Shown piece after piece: positions 10,322-24,352 of a stretch of 64,000 nt of DNA. Position 1 is the stretch's first letter, and each line of letters starts with the position of its first letter. The notes beneath the pieces are model-generated. The model saw only the letters and a list, made by a program, of their open reading frames with translations, did not search any database and was not told the DNA's origin. Source of the stretch: Rhynochetos jubatus (lineage: Eukaryota > Chordata > Aves > Eurypygiformes > Rhynochetidae); NCBI GenBank assembly GCA_027574665.1, contig CM050648.1:38844700-38908699 (forward strand). The letters run 5' to 3'. Made by a program: the position numbers and the translations under genes.

Positions 10322-12067
10322 AAAAAATATGCTTTCTAGAACAGTTCTACATTGTCTAATAGTGATCTGAAAAGAGGATATAATTAGGAAAAAATATCTC
10401 TATTTCTCTCAGAAAAAAGAAGTCAATAAGAAAAGAAGATACAGACAGCATCTACAATGGATTGTATCAGTCACCTGGTGCATCCTTATCTTCTCACTAA
10501 GAGAATTCATGAGTGAAAGCAGCTTCTATTGGAATGCCAGTATCAGTGTCAGTTCACGGGATACGACTTCAGCAGAATTTCCTTGTGGTGTTGCTGTAAA
10601 TGGCTTGTGTTGATTTGGCTTGTTGTGTTTTGAATTTTCTAATGTCTGAGCTAATTACAGGTTGGAAACATAACACAATGTAGTGCATGTGAACTACTGA
10701 TTTAACTGGAGTTTCATTCTTCTTGAGCCACAAAGCTGGAAACTGGTTTTCTTTTCAGACGGAGAGATCCTGCAAGGAATATTTACCCCATGGCAAGCTG
10801 TAGCTCCAGCTCTAGGAGTGAAGGAGGACACGTGCCGTGACACTTTTAGTCACAGAGCTCACCCTGGATCACAAATGCTCTGTTGGATCGTGGCCAGAAG
10901 ATTTAAGCTGCTATGTCCAAAGTGAGCCAGGAAATTGCAGAACATTAAACTTCACAACTGAGAGATCAAAACACATCCTAAAAGATAACTATGTTTTTTA
11001 TTCATGCTCTACTGCAGCTTTCCAGCATGAGGTACTGACATTTTGTTAAAGATACTGATTTGTTCAGATATGAAAGCAAGGTCTGTGTAAGCAGACAGGA
11101 ATTTTTGCATCAACTCGATGGTGCAGATTGCAGATCTGTATGAGTTGTTTCAGCTTCATCATGAAACTTCTGACAATGGTGGGAATAAATTTATGATCTC
11201 ATATCCATGTTTAAAAATTGATCCTAGTAATAGTTTATTTTAAAAAGTCATATTATGTTTTGTACCATTATAAACCATAAAGTCAAAGCTGACAATTAGT
11301 ATAAGAAGTTTCTTTAATATTGTTCTTTTTTAGTAAACAGTACTTTTGGGGTTTCTCTTTACTACAAAAGATGATGATAAATCAGCTGGGAATATGAAAT
11401 ACCTCTATATCAACACATGTAGAGCTTTAGAATTTTTTGGTCTCAGTGACCAGTTATCCCTGCCAGGAAGGAAACTGTTTGAAACCTTTGAAACGCTCCT
11501 AAGCTCCATTTTGCTGGACATGAAAAGAACATTTTGACATGTTTTCACAAATGTGGGCAGTTCTAGAAACATGTCTGCTCTTGGAACAAGGTTAAGTCTA
11601 CCAGTAATGTTCATCCCTTTATTATTGCATGGTTTATTTTCATTTAGTACTTAAAAGGTTCATTAACTTCTACAAGCTTCCTCACAGAGTTACAGTATCT
11701 CCTACCAAAGCTCTACCCACATAGGAAATCCAAAATGCTGCTGTCAGCTAAGACCTAGCAGAAACAGAAGGCAAAGAACTACAAATGAGATATGGCTACC
11801 TTTTGCTGTCAGACATTCTTCCATCAGTGAATGAAGTCATGTTTATTCCTATCTTGATCTCTTTTAGGATTGTCTCTCTCACTTTTATTTAATTCTTCTT
11901 GTGTTTCAGACACCCAGAAAAAGCTTATTTCAATATGGTGCTGAGAAAAGTAGTTTCTGTAAACTCCATTGGTAGCACCTACACCTCTGTTGTGATAGAG
12001 CATTCATCTTTGTAGCATCTCCCTTATCCTCCTGTTCTACAATTATCATCCCTCAGCTTCTGGGTAT

Positions 12068-12130
12068 TTATTTTTGTTGTTGTTGTTTGTTTTTGGTTGT
12101 TGGGTTTTTTTGTTTTGTTTTGGTTTTTTT
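12068..12130. repeat. T/G-rich low-complexity tract
   Basis: An irregular run made only of T and G apart from its edges (units such as TTG, TTTTG, GGTTT). It is a simple-sequence repeat with no further structure seen. Confidence 0.8.
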
Positions 12131-15100
12131 GATGGGGGAGGGTTTTGAGTATGGTAAGTATTACTTTAATTCAGTGGAAAAATGACATTTTCCCCTCACG
12201 TAGATTTCAAGTGAATCTTAATGGTCATCTCCAAACAACATAGCAATTTGTAACAGCTCTGGATTCACTTCCTTTCATCTCACTTCTGCTTTAGGTCCTG
12301 CGTTAATTTCTTCTGAACATTTTTATTCCTAAAGGCACCCTAATTATTTCTTCCATCCTTATATGCCAGAGTTATCATCTGTGCAAACCACGACATCATC
12401 TCACAGCTCGCATCCTTGGTTTTATTCTTTCTGATATAATCAGTTAACTCACATTTGGGATGTTACAACTTTTTCATAGTCAAAGAAGAAACTTTATGAA
12501 GGTATATATTTTTGTTTTGGAATCCTTTTTTTCAGCAAGAAACATGCCCAAAGTCATGTTTCCCTGGACACAGTAGGAATCAGAAAGGAAGATGTTTTGC
12601 TCTTCCCAGTCTTTCCAAATTCTTTTCCAGGTACTCTTTCTCCCATTTTCACTCTTCTGTCTGTCTCTTTGTCTTATACCACCTCTATGATATTAATATT
12701 GGAATATTAACACAAACTTAACATGAAAATTCAATTAGCAGGGGGTGTATATATAGGTAAATAAACATTCAGCTGTAAGGAAAAAAAAATCTTTTGTTTG
12801 ATTTAATCAGCTAAGGTGCAGGCACAGCCTTGAAAAGTATATTTAAAATTATATATTATCTATTGTGTCAAAATCTGATTTCTACGAGAATATAGGTAAG
12901 GAAAAAACATTTTGTTACAGCTACAAATTCTTCATGAACCATGCAGGTTTTTTTAACTTTCCTGCATGTGGTTATGAATAAAAATGAACCTACAAGCCAA
13001 ACTTTGGAATTACATTATCTTTATGTATAATGGTTACATTTTAACTAACCTAACAATCTTAACTATATGTGTTTGTGAGTAGAATTTCAGCTTGATCTTG
13101 GACTTGTATTGTTGTAGGAATAGGCAATCAAAATGAAATCCAGCTCATACATTCCAAAATATGTTGTCTCTTCAGGAAAAAAATTAAAAATATTAAATTA
13201 CTAAAGCGTATTTGTGCCACTGGGGAAAATCGAGAAAAATTTCAATGATCTTTGCATTCTGTTTAGCAAGAACAAAATATTTCCATAAAGTTAGTGTGAA
13301 AAAAAGACCTCTGCATTAAATCCAGAGTAAATAAACTAGCTGAATTTAAAAGGTTCTGCAGTAGGAGTTATTTCAATGTAATAGATTTTTGCTGGTCTCT
13401 CAGTACTCAGGGATTTAATACTTTCTAGCAGAATTGGCATAACAATCAGTGGAGTGAATGATGTCATTTCCCAAAAGGGCAATTCAGGTTCTCCTTTCCC
13501 AGACAGACATTGTATGCCCCAACTTTGTTCTTTATTAAACAGAGAGATGTAAACCTCAAGAAGAGATTAATTTCAAACTTTCAAATAGAGTTAATACTTG
13601 AATTTCATAATTCTAAAGTTAAATCTTCCCTATCAGTTTTGACTGGTTGAGCAGAGAAAGTAAAAAGGACAATTAAAAAACCTAAAAACCTCCGGCCTAC
13701 TCCATCGTGCTTTGGCTTTATTGTGCTCTACCCCTTCCCTTCCCTTTCATTTCAACTCCTCTTCCTTTCCATTTATATCCATTACAGTTTTTAGACAGAA
13801 TCCTGGACCTTGAAGCTGTTCTTTGGTTAAAATGATATGGGAAGGTAGCTTTGAAGAATTTTCTTGGTAAATCTTATGATTTTATCCCTCTCTGAATCTA
13901 TATTGACATTGTTGGCCAAGATGAGATTTAAGATATTAACACTAGCTGATTACTCAGCTGAGGTCCAAGAACAACAAAGATACTTCAGATTGTGTTGTCC
14001 TGTATGTTGAATTAAATATTGAATGGAAAAGTATGTGGTATATGTTGCCAGATAAGGAATTCAAAGAAGCATTTAACTACTTTATCTCTCTTTTGAAGGG
14101 TCTCAGAATACTCCAGACAAGATCTATGGATGGATGCTAGGTTACACAGTATCATTGTATGATCTATAGATGCAGATGCAAAACCTGTGGTGAAAGGAAC
14201 TGAACAATTAAAAAGCTTCATCGTTACCGGTGTATTTGTAACTGGGTTAATTTCATTAATTTCTTTTGTGCTAATTTGATTTGCTTTAGCTTATACTCCT
14301 TGGCCTGGATCAATTCACTTTCAAGAGCAGTAAGATGAATCATCTTTTGAAGGCAACTGTTTTCCTCCTTTAACTATTGAGGTAGCCAAGACAACCCAAT
14401 TAAACTATGTGCAACTCCATTTGTTGTGTTAAAGGACTATTGCCCAACCTTGTAATGCTGTCACCTGCTGCTCAGGAAAACAAAAATGGTATGCCGGGAC
14501 CCAGTCTAAACTGGATCCCTAACTAACCCCTAAACTGAACATTCCTTACTAGGAAAATTCCTTTCAAGGGTGAATACATGCATCTATGAAAGTATCTGTA
14601 TGCCGTGTCCCCTGGACATAGGGCAGTCACTACAGAAGCACACCTGCCCTGCCAGTAAAGGCTTTATTGAAGTCTAGTGAGCTCCTCAAAAAGATTAAAG
14701 CCTTAGTATTTTTCCATCTTTTACTTTGAACTTGAAGAAGCCACACTGAGTGGGGTACACAAAAATGCACAGTAGCCCATACAGCCACTCACACAGAAGG
14801 AGCGTCAGCTTTGGGTATGTACACATCAAATATATAGGTTAGGAATTACTACATTAAGCAAAATATTTTGCAGCTGAAATTGCTTTGGTAGTTGGAGTTC
14901 TGCGCATTCAGATACAGAAATACAAGCATGTAGTCATTATTGATGCTGGTAATTATTATCAAGTGCTTGGTAACACTGTATAGTTATAAAATAATGAGTG
15001 GCTGCAGACCTCTACTCTGTTCATTTATTAATTGTCCAGTTAACGAACTGTTGACTGTGAGGAAAGTGTTAATAATTACATAGCAAAAGATGGAAATTGC

Positions 15101-16266
15101 AACAAGTAGGCATGATGAGTGATGGAAAGCAGTAGGTGGATGTCCTCGTAGCCTTTTGTAGCACTCACGGATTGACATATTCATTTAATATAAACTCTTA
15201 ATATGAAATTCTAGCTTTTTAATATGATATTACTTATTTTAGTATCCAAGTTTTCCTTGAATAATTTATCAAGCGACAAATAGCTACTTGTGAGGTTGAC
15301 AGATGGGTTTTGTCTAGAGGTAAAGGCAGAGAAGTAGAGAAAATTCAGAGGAACAGTGACATACAACAATTTAGAATAAGAGGAGACTAGTTTTCACCTA
15401 GCCCACCTTGAGCTTAGTGTAAACTCCCTACCTGGGTTGCTGATCCCCAGGTAGCAGTAGATTTTGAAACACTGGGCTAGCAGACAGGGACCCACATTTG
15501 GGGTTTTGTGTACACTCAAGCTGCAGAGGGATTCATCCCCTAGATCTGATTTTATATAATCTCTTATCTGAACATAAATTTCAAAGATATGATTGCCCCT
15601 TCTCACTGCTAACGTGAAAATGCCTGACTGTGGTACCAGGTTAAGAGGAGGCTAATATGAGGACAAAGGACCAAGCCATGTAAGAATAACAGTGTTACCC
15701 ATTTGTATCACCGTAATTATGGAGCAACAACATGATGGATATCCCATGTGGGCTCCATTTGGTACCACCCTTGAAAGGGGATTACGAGGCAATGGACCAA
15801 GAGGATAGTGAATATAATCAACCTTTGGGCATTAAATTACTTAGAAGGAACTGTGAATATACACAGTATTTTGCAAACATGTTGGAAAACAAATTACTAC
15901 CCCAAGAAACTTTCATTTGTACTAGTCATCTCTGTTTATGGAAAAATAATAATAATGAGTAATGTACTATCTATGTTCTTTATAAAATTTTGAGAATTTA
16001 GTATGTGCACAAGGATGATAAGGTGAACATAAATGGCTTTTAAACAAGGAAAAGAGATCTTTGTTCCTGTATTCTTAGTAATTTTCAAAAGAAAGTAAAG
16101 CAAGAGATTTATTTCATTTTTATTGGAAATATAATTAATTTTTATTATTTATTCTTGCTCTACATAGCTAAACAATAAAATAAATGATAAAAACTTCTTT
16201 TAAATCACACTTTAAGTTTATTTTTAATGGTGGTTCTCTTTATATTTCTCTCTCAAGAAATATTAC

Positions 16267-16490
16267 TGTATAATAAAACTCCAGATCTCAACGTAAAATT
16301 GCAACTGAACTATAGTTATTATAGTGAAACCACTGCAATTATTCTATAGTTTATTAAAACTATAGTAAATCAGTCCTAATAATAGTAAGACTACAGTAAT
16401 CATATCGAATAATAGCTGCAAGTTATTATCTGTATATTTACTATATTATTATAATAATTACAGTTCAACTATAGGGTTTTATTTAATACA
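16267..16490. mobile_element. palindromic MITE-like element, about 224 bp
   Basis: The left end TGTATAATAAAACTCC (16267-16282) is mirrored by the right end at 16474-16490, whose reverse complement is TGTATTAAATAAAACCC. Further inside, the left arm (TGAACTATAGTTATTATAG, near 16307) is matched by the inverted right arm near 16450-16472 with gaps. The body repeats CTATAGT several times. Long imperfect inverted arms in a short element without coding capacity are the shape of a MITE or foldback DNA transposon. No clear target duplication is seen, and the family is unknown to me. Chance AT-rich palindromy is the alternative. Confidence 0.5.
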
Positions 16491-19400
16491 AAGTCTAAAT
16501 TTACTATGGTAATTTTATTCTAGTTTCTTCCTTTGCATAATTCCAAGAATACAATAAGTGTAACTTCTGGTTTGAACTATGAAAGCTGCATATCTGTTTT
16601 AAAAAACTGTCATTAAAGAGATTAATAATTAGATAAAAGAGTTTTAAATGAATAAATTTGAGGCATTTTTGAATGAAAAAAGTCTTTGTTTTGCTGTGGA
16701 ATTGCATGGAATTTTTGCAACACAATGAAACTAATTTGTGAACCTGAAAGGGAAAGTAAATGATATGTTTAAAAAATATTTGATAGATTCATTTTCCTAA
16801 AAGTTATCTAAATGTTTATTAAAGTGGCAGACAAAACAGTACTTTTTTACTACACTGTCTCATGATTGTAATACAGAAGTTGCAAACAGTGAAATTACAC
16901 CACTTTGGTATAATCTTGAAGACAGAAACTTGGATAGATTCTGCATGTGTCCATGTGCAAGTGTACATGAGACCGCACAATAGTAGAAGAATATTGTAAG
17001 TCCTATGCTTTAATGGGGATTTAGGAGAGCAATTTCACCTGTTTTGAGACATGGATAGGTCTCTGTGTTGGAGTTCCAGTTTCACACAGTCAGCCTCACG
17101 GCTCTCTGTAAGGCCATTTGTTTCTCTCATATTTCGCTTGCATATTCTTACATTCCTTGACGAAAGCCCACTGACACTATTTTTGTAGATCCCACTTCTT
17201 CCTGCAATATTTCCTGCAAGTCACCCTTTACAACTTCGTATCCAGATCATGTTGAAACCGTCCATAATGACGGGCTTTCTGATCAGACAAAAATCAGGTT
17301 TCAGTCTTTGAGTAGACATTGAGACTTTCAGGAACAGCTATTCCAGCTGGTGATTTAGGAAACAGTTAGATCACTGCTGTCTCACTAAGTGTGATACATA
17401 CGTGACCCATCCACCCATGACCCATCTCCCCCAGGCCCCAGGTTAAGCTAATAGGGCTGTATAGGTCTTCCTCATCTGAGCTTTCCGAGTTAACTTACAA
17501 AAGCAAGAAAATTCCTGGGCTAGAATCAGACTGTTTAGGAGCCCTTTCTTCTGAAGGGGGATGAGGAGAAGAAACAAATAAAGAAGGCAGAAGTGGAGTT
17601 CCTAAACCACACAATGGCCTAAGCATAAACTCTGGGATGAAAGCAAGGACCTTTCTTCAAGTGGGACACAAATCAGACAGAAGCCTATTTTACCTGAATG
17701 TTTTAGTTAAACCAGAAAGAACCAGGCATTTGTTAATGTGTTCTATCTCTTCCACATACACAGATTACAATGTCACTCTGCACAGCCAGTCTGATAGTAT
17801 TTCTTAGTGTAAAGAGGGAACTTTACTTCATGCTACAATGAAAGGAAAAAATGTATAGGCTTGCCCAACACATGAAAACAAGAATTTAGAGGTTAACCAG
17901 TCACCATAATATTCAGGATTTAGCTTTTAAGTTAGACTGTGAATGAGATTGTATGCTTGATCACATGAAGATCTAATCACTTACAGAGCCTAAATCTGAC
18001 AAAAGGAATGTACCTGACTTCATCTCGTGCAGTTCAGAAGATCATATCACCAGTTTAGCAAAATGTAGTAAAAGTAAGTTTCAGAACATCTCCCACAAAC
18101 TTCTAATGCGCATACCTGTGTGAGAATAACACCCTTGAAAGAGAAAAGTTTTTTTTTCCTTCATTTTAATGAGAAAGAAAAGGCATAATTTGCTAGATAG
18201 GAATCTTCTTTACAGCTCTAGGGTTTGTGGGTGTCTGAAATTATTTGTAAACATGGGCAAGTAATGAATATAATAATCCAAACTGATAAATACATTTAAC
18301 AAAAAATAAATACAATGTGTTCATTCCTGCTTTTCCTGTAATCCAAGTTTTCTTAATTTAAATATTGAGTTGGATTTATTTACTTAGCAGAGAAAGAGCA
18401 CTTTACAGGGGGGATTTTGAAGTTTGTGTTTGTCAAATTGTGGGAATTTGAGTCAGTAGCGACACATATGCGCTAAACCGTTCTTGGTTAGACATGCATG
18501 CTCACAGAAAGGTAATCAACTTCAGCATCATGGGAAAGAAGAACAAGAAGTGGAGCTGTAGGGAGTTCTGACTCACAAAGAAGCAAGATGAAAATATGGC
18601 TATGAACAGTCTGAGTGAGCCTACGAGAAAGAGTTCACTCTGCCATGACAAAAGAAATCACAGGGGAACAGGATGCTTGCCAGCACAAAGAAATCTAGCA
18701 ACAGGCAGGAGGTGAAAGTCAAGAACTGATGTATATGAGGGCTCTAAAATAAATTTAATTCAGAAAGCGACAGGAAACTTCCCCTGAGAGGAGACCCTTG
18801 TTTTACGTTATCACAGAACAAGCAGAAACACAACTGAAGGGGATTATTGTCGCATCTGCCAACTGGAGGGCAGTCACTGGAGCAGACTTAATCATTAAAC
18901 AGGATCCTGCACCCATTGGCAGGCTCTGATGGACCAAATTCTCAAAAACCACCTCTGATTTTGTGATTGTATTCAACCAAGGATGCAGCTATGCAAGATG
19001 AGCCAGCTGCACAGGATAATATTAGGTTGAAGATGACTTATTTATTAATTAGGTAGAAGTAGCAGCCATAAACCTTTCCATAGACAAAAGTCCCTTTCTG
19101 CATAAGCTTCTAGAAGCACACAAGGACTGAGGACTGGCCTTGAGGAGCATACAGCCTAAAAGAGGAAATCCTCTGGCCAGGTCACTTGTCATCAGGGTTC
19201 ACTAGTTCACAGGACACATACAACTGGGCATGCATGGAAACAGAGATCAGTGCAGCATTGTAAAAACGGATCTGTTAGAGATGGCAGATAGAGCATCTGC
19301 CCTCTGCTGTGCTAAACAGGTGGGAGCTTGTTGCCTTCTGTGTGTTTTATTTCCCTTCTATATCTGCAGCTGCACGTGGGGTCAGAGTTTGACACCTGGT

Positions 19401-20209
19401 ACTCTCAGAGAACTGGCACAGCCTATTATTCCCCCGGGTGAGTCAAAAATATCCATCCCCTGCCTGTGCCAGCCGTGTTAACCTGACTGAGCTGGAAGTT
19501 TTTCCTTGCTAAAATGGCAACACACAGGGAATGATGAAGGCTGCAATGTATATCTTTGAACGCCTGAGTGGCCATGGCACTGCCCTCCCAACAGAGTAGG
19601 AACACTGTTTAAATGATGTTCGTACCTACCAGGGATGCCTGTGCAAAAGAACTCATCCTATATATTGCAGTCCTTCCTGAATCTGGGGAAGGTGTTCTAC
19701 ACGGGTAGGTTAGCGTGCTGTGTCTAGCTTATAAAATAATGGCTACAGCACACTAGCTCTCTGAAAAGCATGTTGAACTAAAAGTGCAGGGTTTTAATTT
19801 ACCTCTTAGTTTACTGAACATATTAAAAGAAGAACACTCATTATGGCATGAAGAATGTCAAGGAAAAAGACTGAGGTAACTGGAAGTTCCCCTCTCACTT
19901 GAGCATTTATTTTAGGGCTCCCCCAGCCTGGGCTCAAGTTCCTCTTCCTGGGGAGCCTTGACACACAGAACAGAGTCAGTGACCCTCCGCACAGGCAGCA
20001 GGAGGAAGGAACTGACTTTCCAGCTTCAGAATGACAGAAGGCCAGTAATAAATCATATTTTTCTTTCCTAAAAAATAAAGGAAACAAAAAGAAACAAAAA
20101 GAAACAAAAAAGATTTTACAGTGCAGCCTGGGTATCGTATTTTCTAGAAAGCTTTTGAAAATGTTTTATCGCATCGGTGTTAGCAGCCAAGTCTTTTTAC
20201 ATGAGAATG
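16491..20209. other. unique noncoding region
   Basis: No gene or recognised repeat is visible apart from the short simple repeat at 20081-20111. The base mix is a little less AT-rich at 18400-19700. The plus-strand open frame at 19230-19481 has no supporting splice sites or domain. Confidence 0.5.
20081..20111. repeat. three tandem copies of GAAACAAAAA
   Basis: Three exact 10-bp units, a minisatellite-like simple repeat. Confidence 0.9.
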
Positions 20210-20545
20210 TAACAACGGCTGTTCTGGGTTAGATGAAGGGTTTATCTAACTCAGGTATCTTGTCTTTAACAGTGGCCAACAGCAAATACCTAGGGAGGAA
20301 TATAAGAGCAAGACATGCAGCGATGCTCCCCAGGTATATGCTTTCAGCCACCAGAAATCCGCAGCTCAGGGACATCCTGACCCAGAAGCGTTATCTCTAT
20401 GTTTAGTAGCCTTTGGTAGATTTTCTTCCATGAATTTGTCTAATAGCTTTCTGAACCCCTGTCAGCTCCTGGCATTTTAGTACTAGCAGAGCAGTAAGTG
20501 CGAAGGGGAAACCAGATGTGAAAAACATTTTGATAAAAGGCTTGT
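20210..20545 (-). mobile_element. ancient CR1-type LINE 3' fragment, minus strand
   Basis: The plus-strand phrases TCTAACTCAGGTATCTTGTC, then AACAGTGGCCAACAGCAAAT, CCATGAATTTGTCTAATAGC and TTTCTGAACCC occur in the same order and spacing as in the reverse complement of an old CR1 3' region found across reptiles and birds. It is heavily diverged, no frame remains, and the edges are approximate. The identification is from recalled family phrasing. Confidence 0.6.
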
Positions 20546-21849
20546 CTTTTTACCAGAGACAAGAACCTGAAGACTGAGTAACAAAGACAGGCAGCCGCAT
20601 GTTCAAAACAAGAGTTTTGAACTTAACACTTTGCGAGCTCCCCCTGAATCCCAGATGACTGCACAGGATCCCTAAGAAGCTGTCTTCAGGACTGAATCAA
20701 CAGACATCGCGCAACCATTATCACAACTGAGTCGCAAGCAAGAACAACGATGAAAAAAACATAGACGCATCAGGCCAAAATTATTCATTTTGAAAGCGAA
20801 GGGATTTATTAGGAAAAACAGTTTTCCCTGAACCTACATAGGGAACTGAGTGTATTTAAGGTAAATGTGCTTTTATGTAGGCATCAAGTTTGGTCCTAAG
20901 GTTTTGGTGTCTGGCAATTGTGTGTCTGGGTTCTTAGTATTCAACAGCTGTATCACAACCCATTTTCTCCCCTTCTGAAGTGAACATTTTTAAACAAAGT
21001 ACTCATTAGGGCAAAACTCGCCTTCTACAAAGAGACTCAATAAAGCCAAATTCACACTTCCAGTAGAACTTGGGCCTTCGAAGAAGCAGATTAGGAAACA
21101 TTTAAACATAGTTAAATGCTTCAGCACAGTTTCTCTGGCAAGAACAGGAATGATCAGATGAGTCCCCTGATCCACAATACGTGTTCTAACATCACCGACA
21201 ATGCTCTATCACAAATATAATACACCTGTAAGTCTCTTTCATCTATAAATAGCTTATCCTTTAAATGGAGTGCTCGGTATCTAACATTTTTTTAACCAAT
21301 ACAGGGCTACACACAGTTCTAAATGTCCCTGAAATGACTACCACAGAGTTATAATTCCCTTTTTCCCCATAAATCAAATAACCAACAACAACATTACACA
21401 GGACGCTAAGAATACAAATTCTGTAATGTTGAGCAGCTGCATATGAAGTCACTAGAAATTTGCTTTGCTTTGGGAAAGCTAAAGTTAGAATTAGACCAGG
21501 AGCACTGGTGAACATATTTTGAAAATGGGAGCCAAGCAAAGAGAGAAATAAGCTAGTGAGAGAAGTGGGAACACAGGAAACACAAATATCCCAATATCAT
21601 ATTCAAAAAAATAAGTAATTCAGTTGAGCCCCACCATGTCATTTTCTCAGTGGATGTAGTGATCTCCCATGCAATAATGTGCCATAGTACATTCTGATCT
21701 GCATCAAAATTAACAGTCAGCCACTTTATGAAATATTATCTGTGTTAGCTTTACTACTAACAAAAATACACTTTCAATTCTTCACATCCACATAGCACGT
21801 CTATTAAAGCAATCTGGGAAATTAGTTTGAGATAAACTGTACAGCAATT

Positions 21850-22620
21850 TTATTCATAGCCTCCCTGTATCTCACACTGTTAATCTGCATCACAGCTCAC
21901 TAAATAGTGCCTAATGTTTATTGCATTTAACTGAATGTATACGATTCTGAGGGTACGCCAGGGACCGATTATCATAATTATACATGTTTCTATGGAAACC
22001 CACAAGTCTATCAGTTTTGATTCATTATATTGTTATACCTTCTAGCACTTTCTAATTATTAGGTGCCCATAAAAAAGTCTCAGTCTTGCTGTTACTATAG
22101 AAATGAGCTATAGACAGGCCTCAATTGTTAACCCTTACAGGGCAGGAATGATAAAAAGGAAGGAACAGAGCCCTGGATAGAGGGTAGCTGCTCAGATAAG
22201 ATAAATCATAAACTATTTTAATCTGCGGTCTTAACTTTCTGTAATTGCTTCACTGAACTTACTCATTTGCTTGAAAAAAAAATCCAGCTAGAAAAACAGA
22301 GATAAAAGCATAGCCGTTTGCCACACGGTCTTAGACATGATGTGTTATAGCAGTGCCCTGCGAACGCCCCTCAGCAAGATTACAAGACTCCCTTGAAAGA
22401 CACGAGTGTTATTAACTGACTATGCAAACCACCATAATCTTGGGTCATTAGAAATCAATACAAAGTCTGCTGGCTCAATGGGAATATTTGCACTCTTCTC
22501 GGTGGCCTTCAGCCCAAACCTGGACTGAAGTGTTACTGGGCGATTGAGCGGAGGTTTGGTTTAGATGCTGGAATTAGAACTGAGTTCAGTGGGAAGTAAC
22601 GGGAACCCAAGATTTCCTGA
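21850..22620. promoter_or_regulatory. candidate conserved noncoding element
   Basis: The stretch is repeat-free, has more CpG than its surroundings and many TAAT/ATTA homeobox-type words. An X-box-like inverted word, GTTTCTATGGAAAC, lies at 21986-21999. This texture is typical of conserved vertebrate enhancers, but conservation itself cannot be seen from one sequence. Confidence 0.25.
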
Positions 22621-24284
22621 GTTCACTTCCATAAAGAATAAACCAGGAAAATATGAGTTACAGTGAAAGTAATGAAAACACTTTATTGTGATATGGTTAA
22701 TTTAGTCTAAGTTAAGGTTATTACTGACTTTGTCATATAATACACCTATTTTCCTCCTCTTCCTGTATCTCCTATCACAGCCCCGTGAAACCTGAAAAGG
22801 ACCGTGTGGTTTCTCTGTTTCCCTAACCCTCCTTCTATTACAGTTTTCAATTAGAAGTGCCTTTTAATTTAGATCAGCAAAGCTCTCCCAAAGTGACAGC
22901 TCGTCCTTCACACTGCATATCTATTTATTTCGGAAGTCAACACACCATTCAATAACCTGAGAACAGGCCTGATTGCTATGCTAATAATATTCAAAAATAT
23001 GTCGACACCAATTGAAACAAGTAAACTAGGACTAATTCATAAAGTGAATAACAAAAAGAGAGGGGGAAACATTCATACTTTTACTTCTCTAGCTGAATTT
23101 TTATCTTGCAAGTTTTTGCCTTCTTAGAGAAATGGCCATAGCATACTTCACACACTCAGATTTCAGTTAATACTACAGTGTTCCTATCTGGACCTGGCTT
23201 TATTACGTACAAATTAAAAACAGAAAAAATAAAGAAAAAGAAAAGTAAGAAAAAAGAGAAACAATAACCCTGCATATTCATGTCTTTGTGCAGTGGTCAT
23301 GGTACAGCACTCTTCAGATCAAAGTTATATAGTTTTTCTTCTGAGTGAGAGGAAGAAGCTGAGAATTTAAAATATATTCCCATATTTTAAAAGACCCACA
23401 CCATTTATTTAGCTATAATCTACGTATTCAGTTCTAAATCAGACTTCCACAACTTCCAGTCAATTAGAGCTAAATCACATTACGTACAACAATGAAAGAG
23501 ATGTACATTTGCATTTATATGTAAGAACTATCATCAAAGAAAGTGAAAAGAGTGTCATTTTATATAAAGGCCTCAGATTTATACTATATTTTCAAGGACC
23601 ATTCTGTTCAACTGTTATTTTACTATTGCCATGGAGAAACTAGATTTGCTACTAAACAAGATCTTAAGCAGCTAAAGAGGAAATTTAATCAGATAATTCT
23701 AAAAATCCACTAATTGGTATATTAATATGTAATTTTGAATATAGAATATGCTCAGCTAGATTAAAATAAAAGTCACACAGTAGAGAATATGAATATTTAC
23801 ACAATTTAGCATTTCCAAATAATATGACAACGTGCAGGGCCAGATCCTCAGCTACGTTATGCCAATTACACAAACTGAAGATCCTGCATAATATCTACCT
23901 TTCCAATTCAGTTGCTAATAGCTATGTTGTACAATTGTCACGTACTACAGGTTACAATAACATGACAGTGTACCCAACAGTGTACTGATGTGGGGAATGA
24001 ACATGGCTGGCAGTTTGGGTGACTCACAACCCCCTGTAACAGTCCAATATTTGTTAGCTGACTTGAGCATTTCTTTCCTGTTTGCTTTAGGTGAATAATA
24101 GTCCTTCACAGAAATATGGAGAATATAAGAACAAGGTTCCACCTTGCAGGTGAAACCGGACCTCCCATGGTGTTCTCAATCAATATTGCCTTCATGTCAA
24201 TGGGGTATAATATCACTCTGAATAAACAGTTAGCTCCCACCTGCCCATATTTTCAGAGACTTAGCATGCTGGAAATGGATCCAC

Positions 24285-24352
24285 TAAAATTAATTTAAAT
24301 GAATTAATTAATCAATCAAACAATTAATTAATGGTCTAATTAATTAATAGTT
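24285..24352. repeat. AATT/TTAA-rich tract with inverted ends
   Basis: Many overlapping TTAATTAA words; the ends CTAAAATTAATT and TTAATAGTTTTAG mirror each other imperfectly. Low-complexity DNA, possibly self-pairing. Confidence 0.7.

Larger units (their letters stand above)
5694..16266. other. long unique AT-rich noncoding region
   Basis: About 10.5 kb without a convincing gene. It holds the simple repeats listed separately and otherwise plain AT-rich sequence. Two unclassified stretches (14440-14720 and 15360-15960) look somewhat like old mobile-element debris because they carry LTR-like phrases and a more even base mix, but I could not assign them. Open frames such as 7601-7882 or 15732-15962 have no splice sites or domains. 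Confidence 0.5.

Noticed and set aside
15732..15962. Plus-strand frame with acidic text, considered as a gag remnant
   Set aside because: No zinc knuckle or conserved capsid motif; no LTR pair around it.
21261..21539. 92-codon minus-strand frame with valine-rich hydrophobic text, considered as a membrane-protein exon
   Set aside because: No splice signals at its ends and no recognisable family; the length is ordinary for chance in this window.
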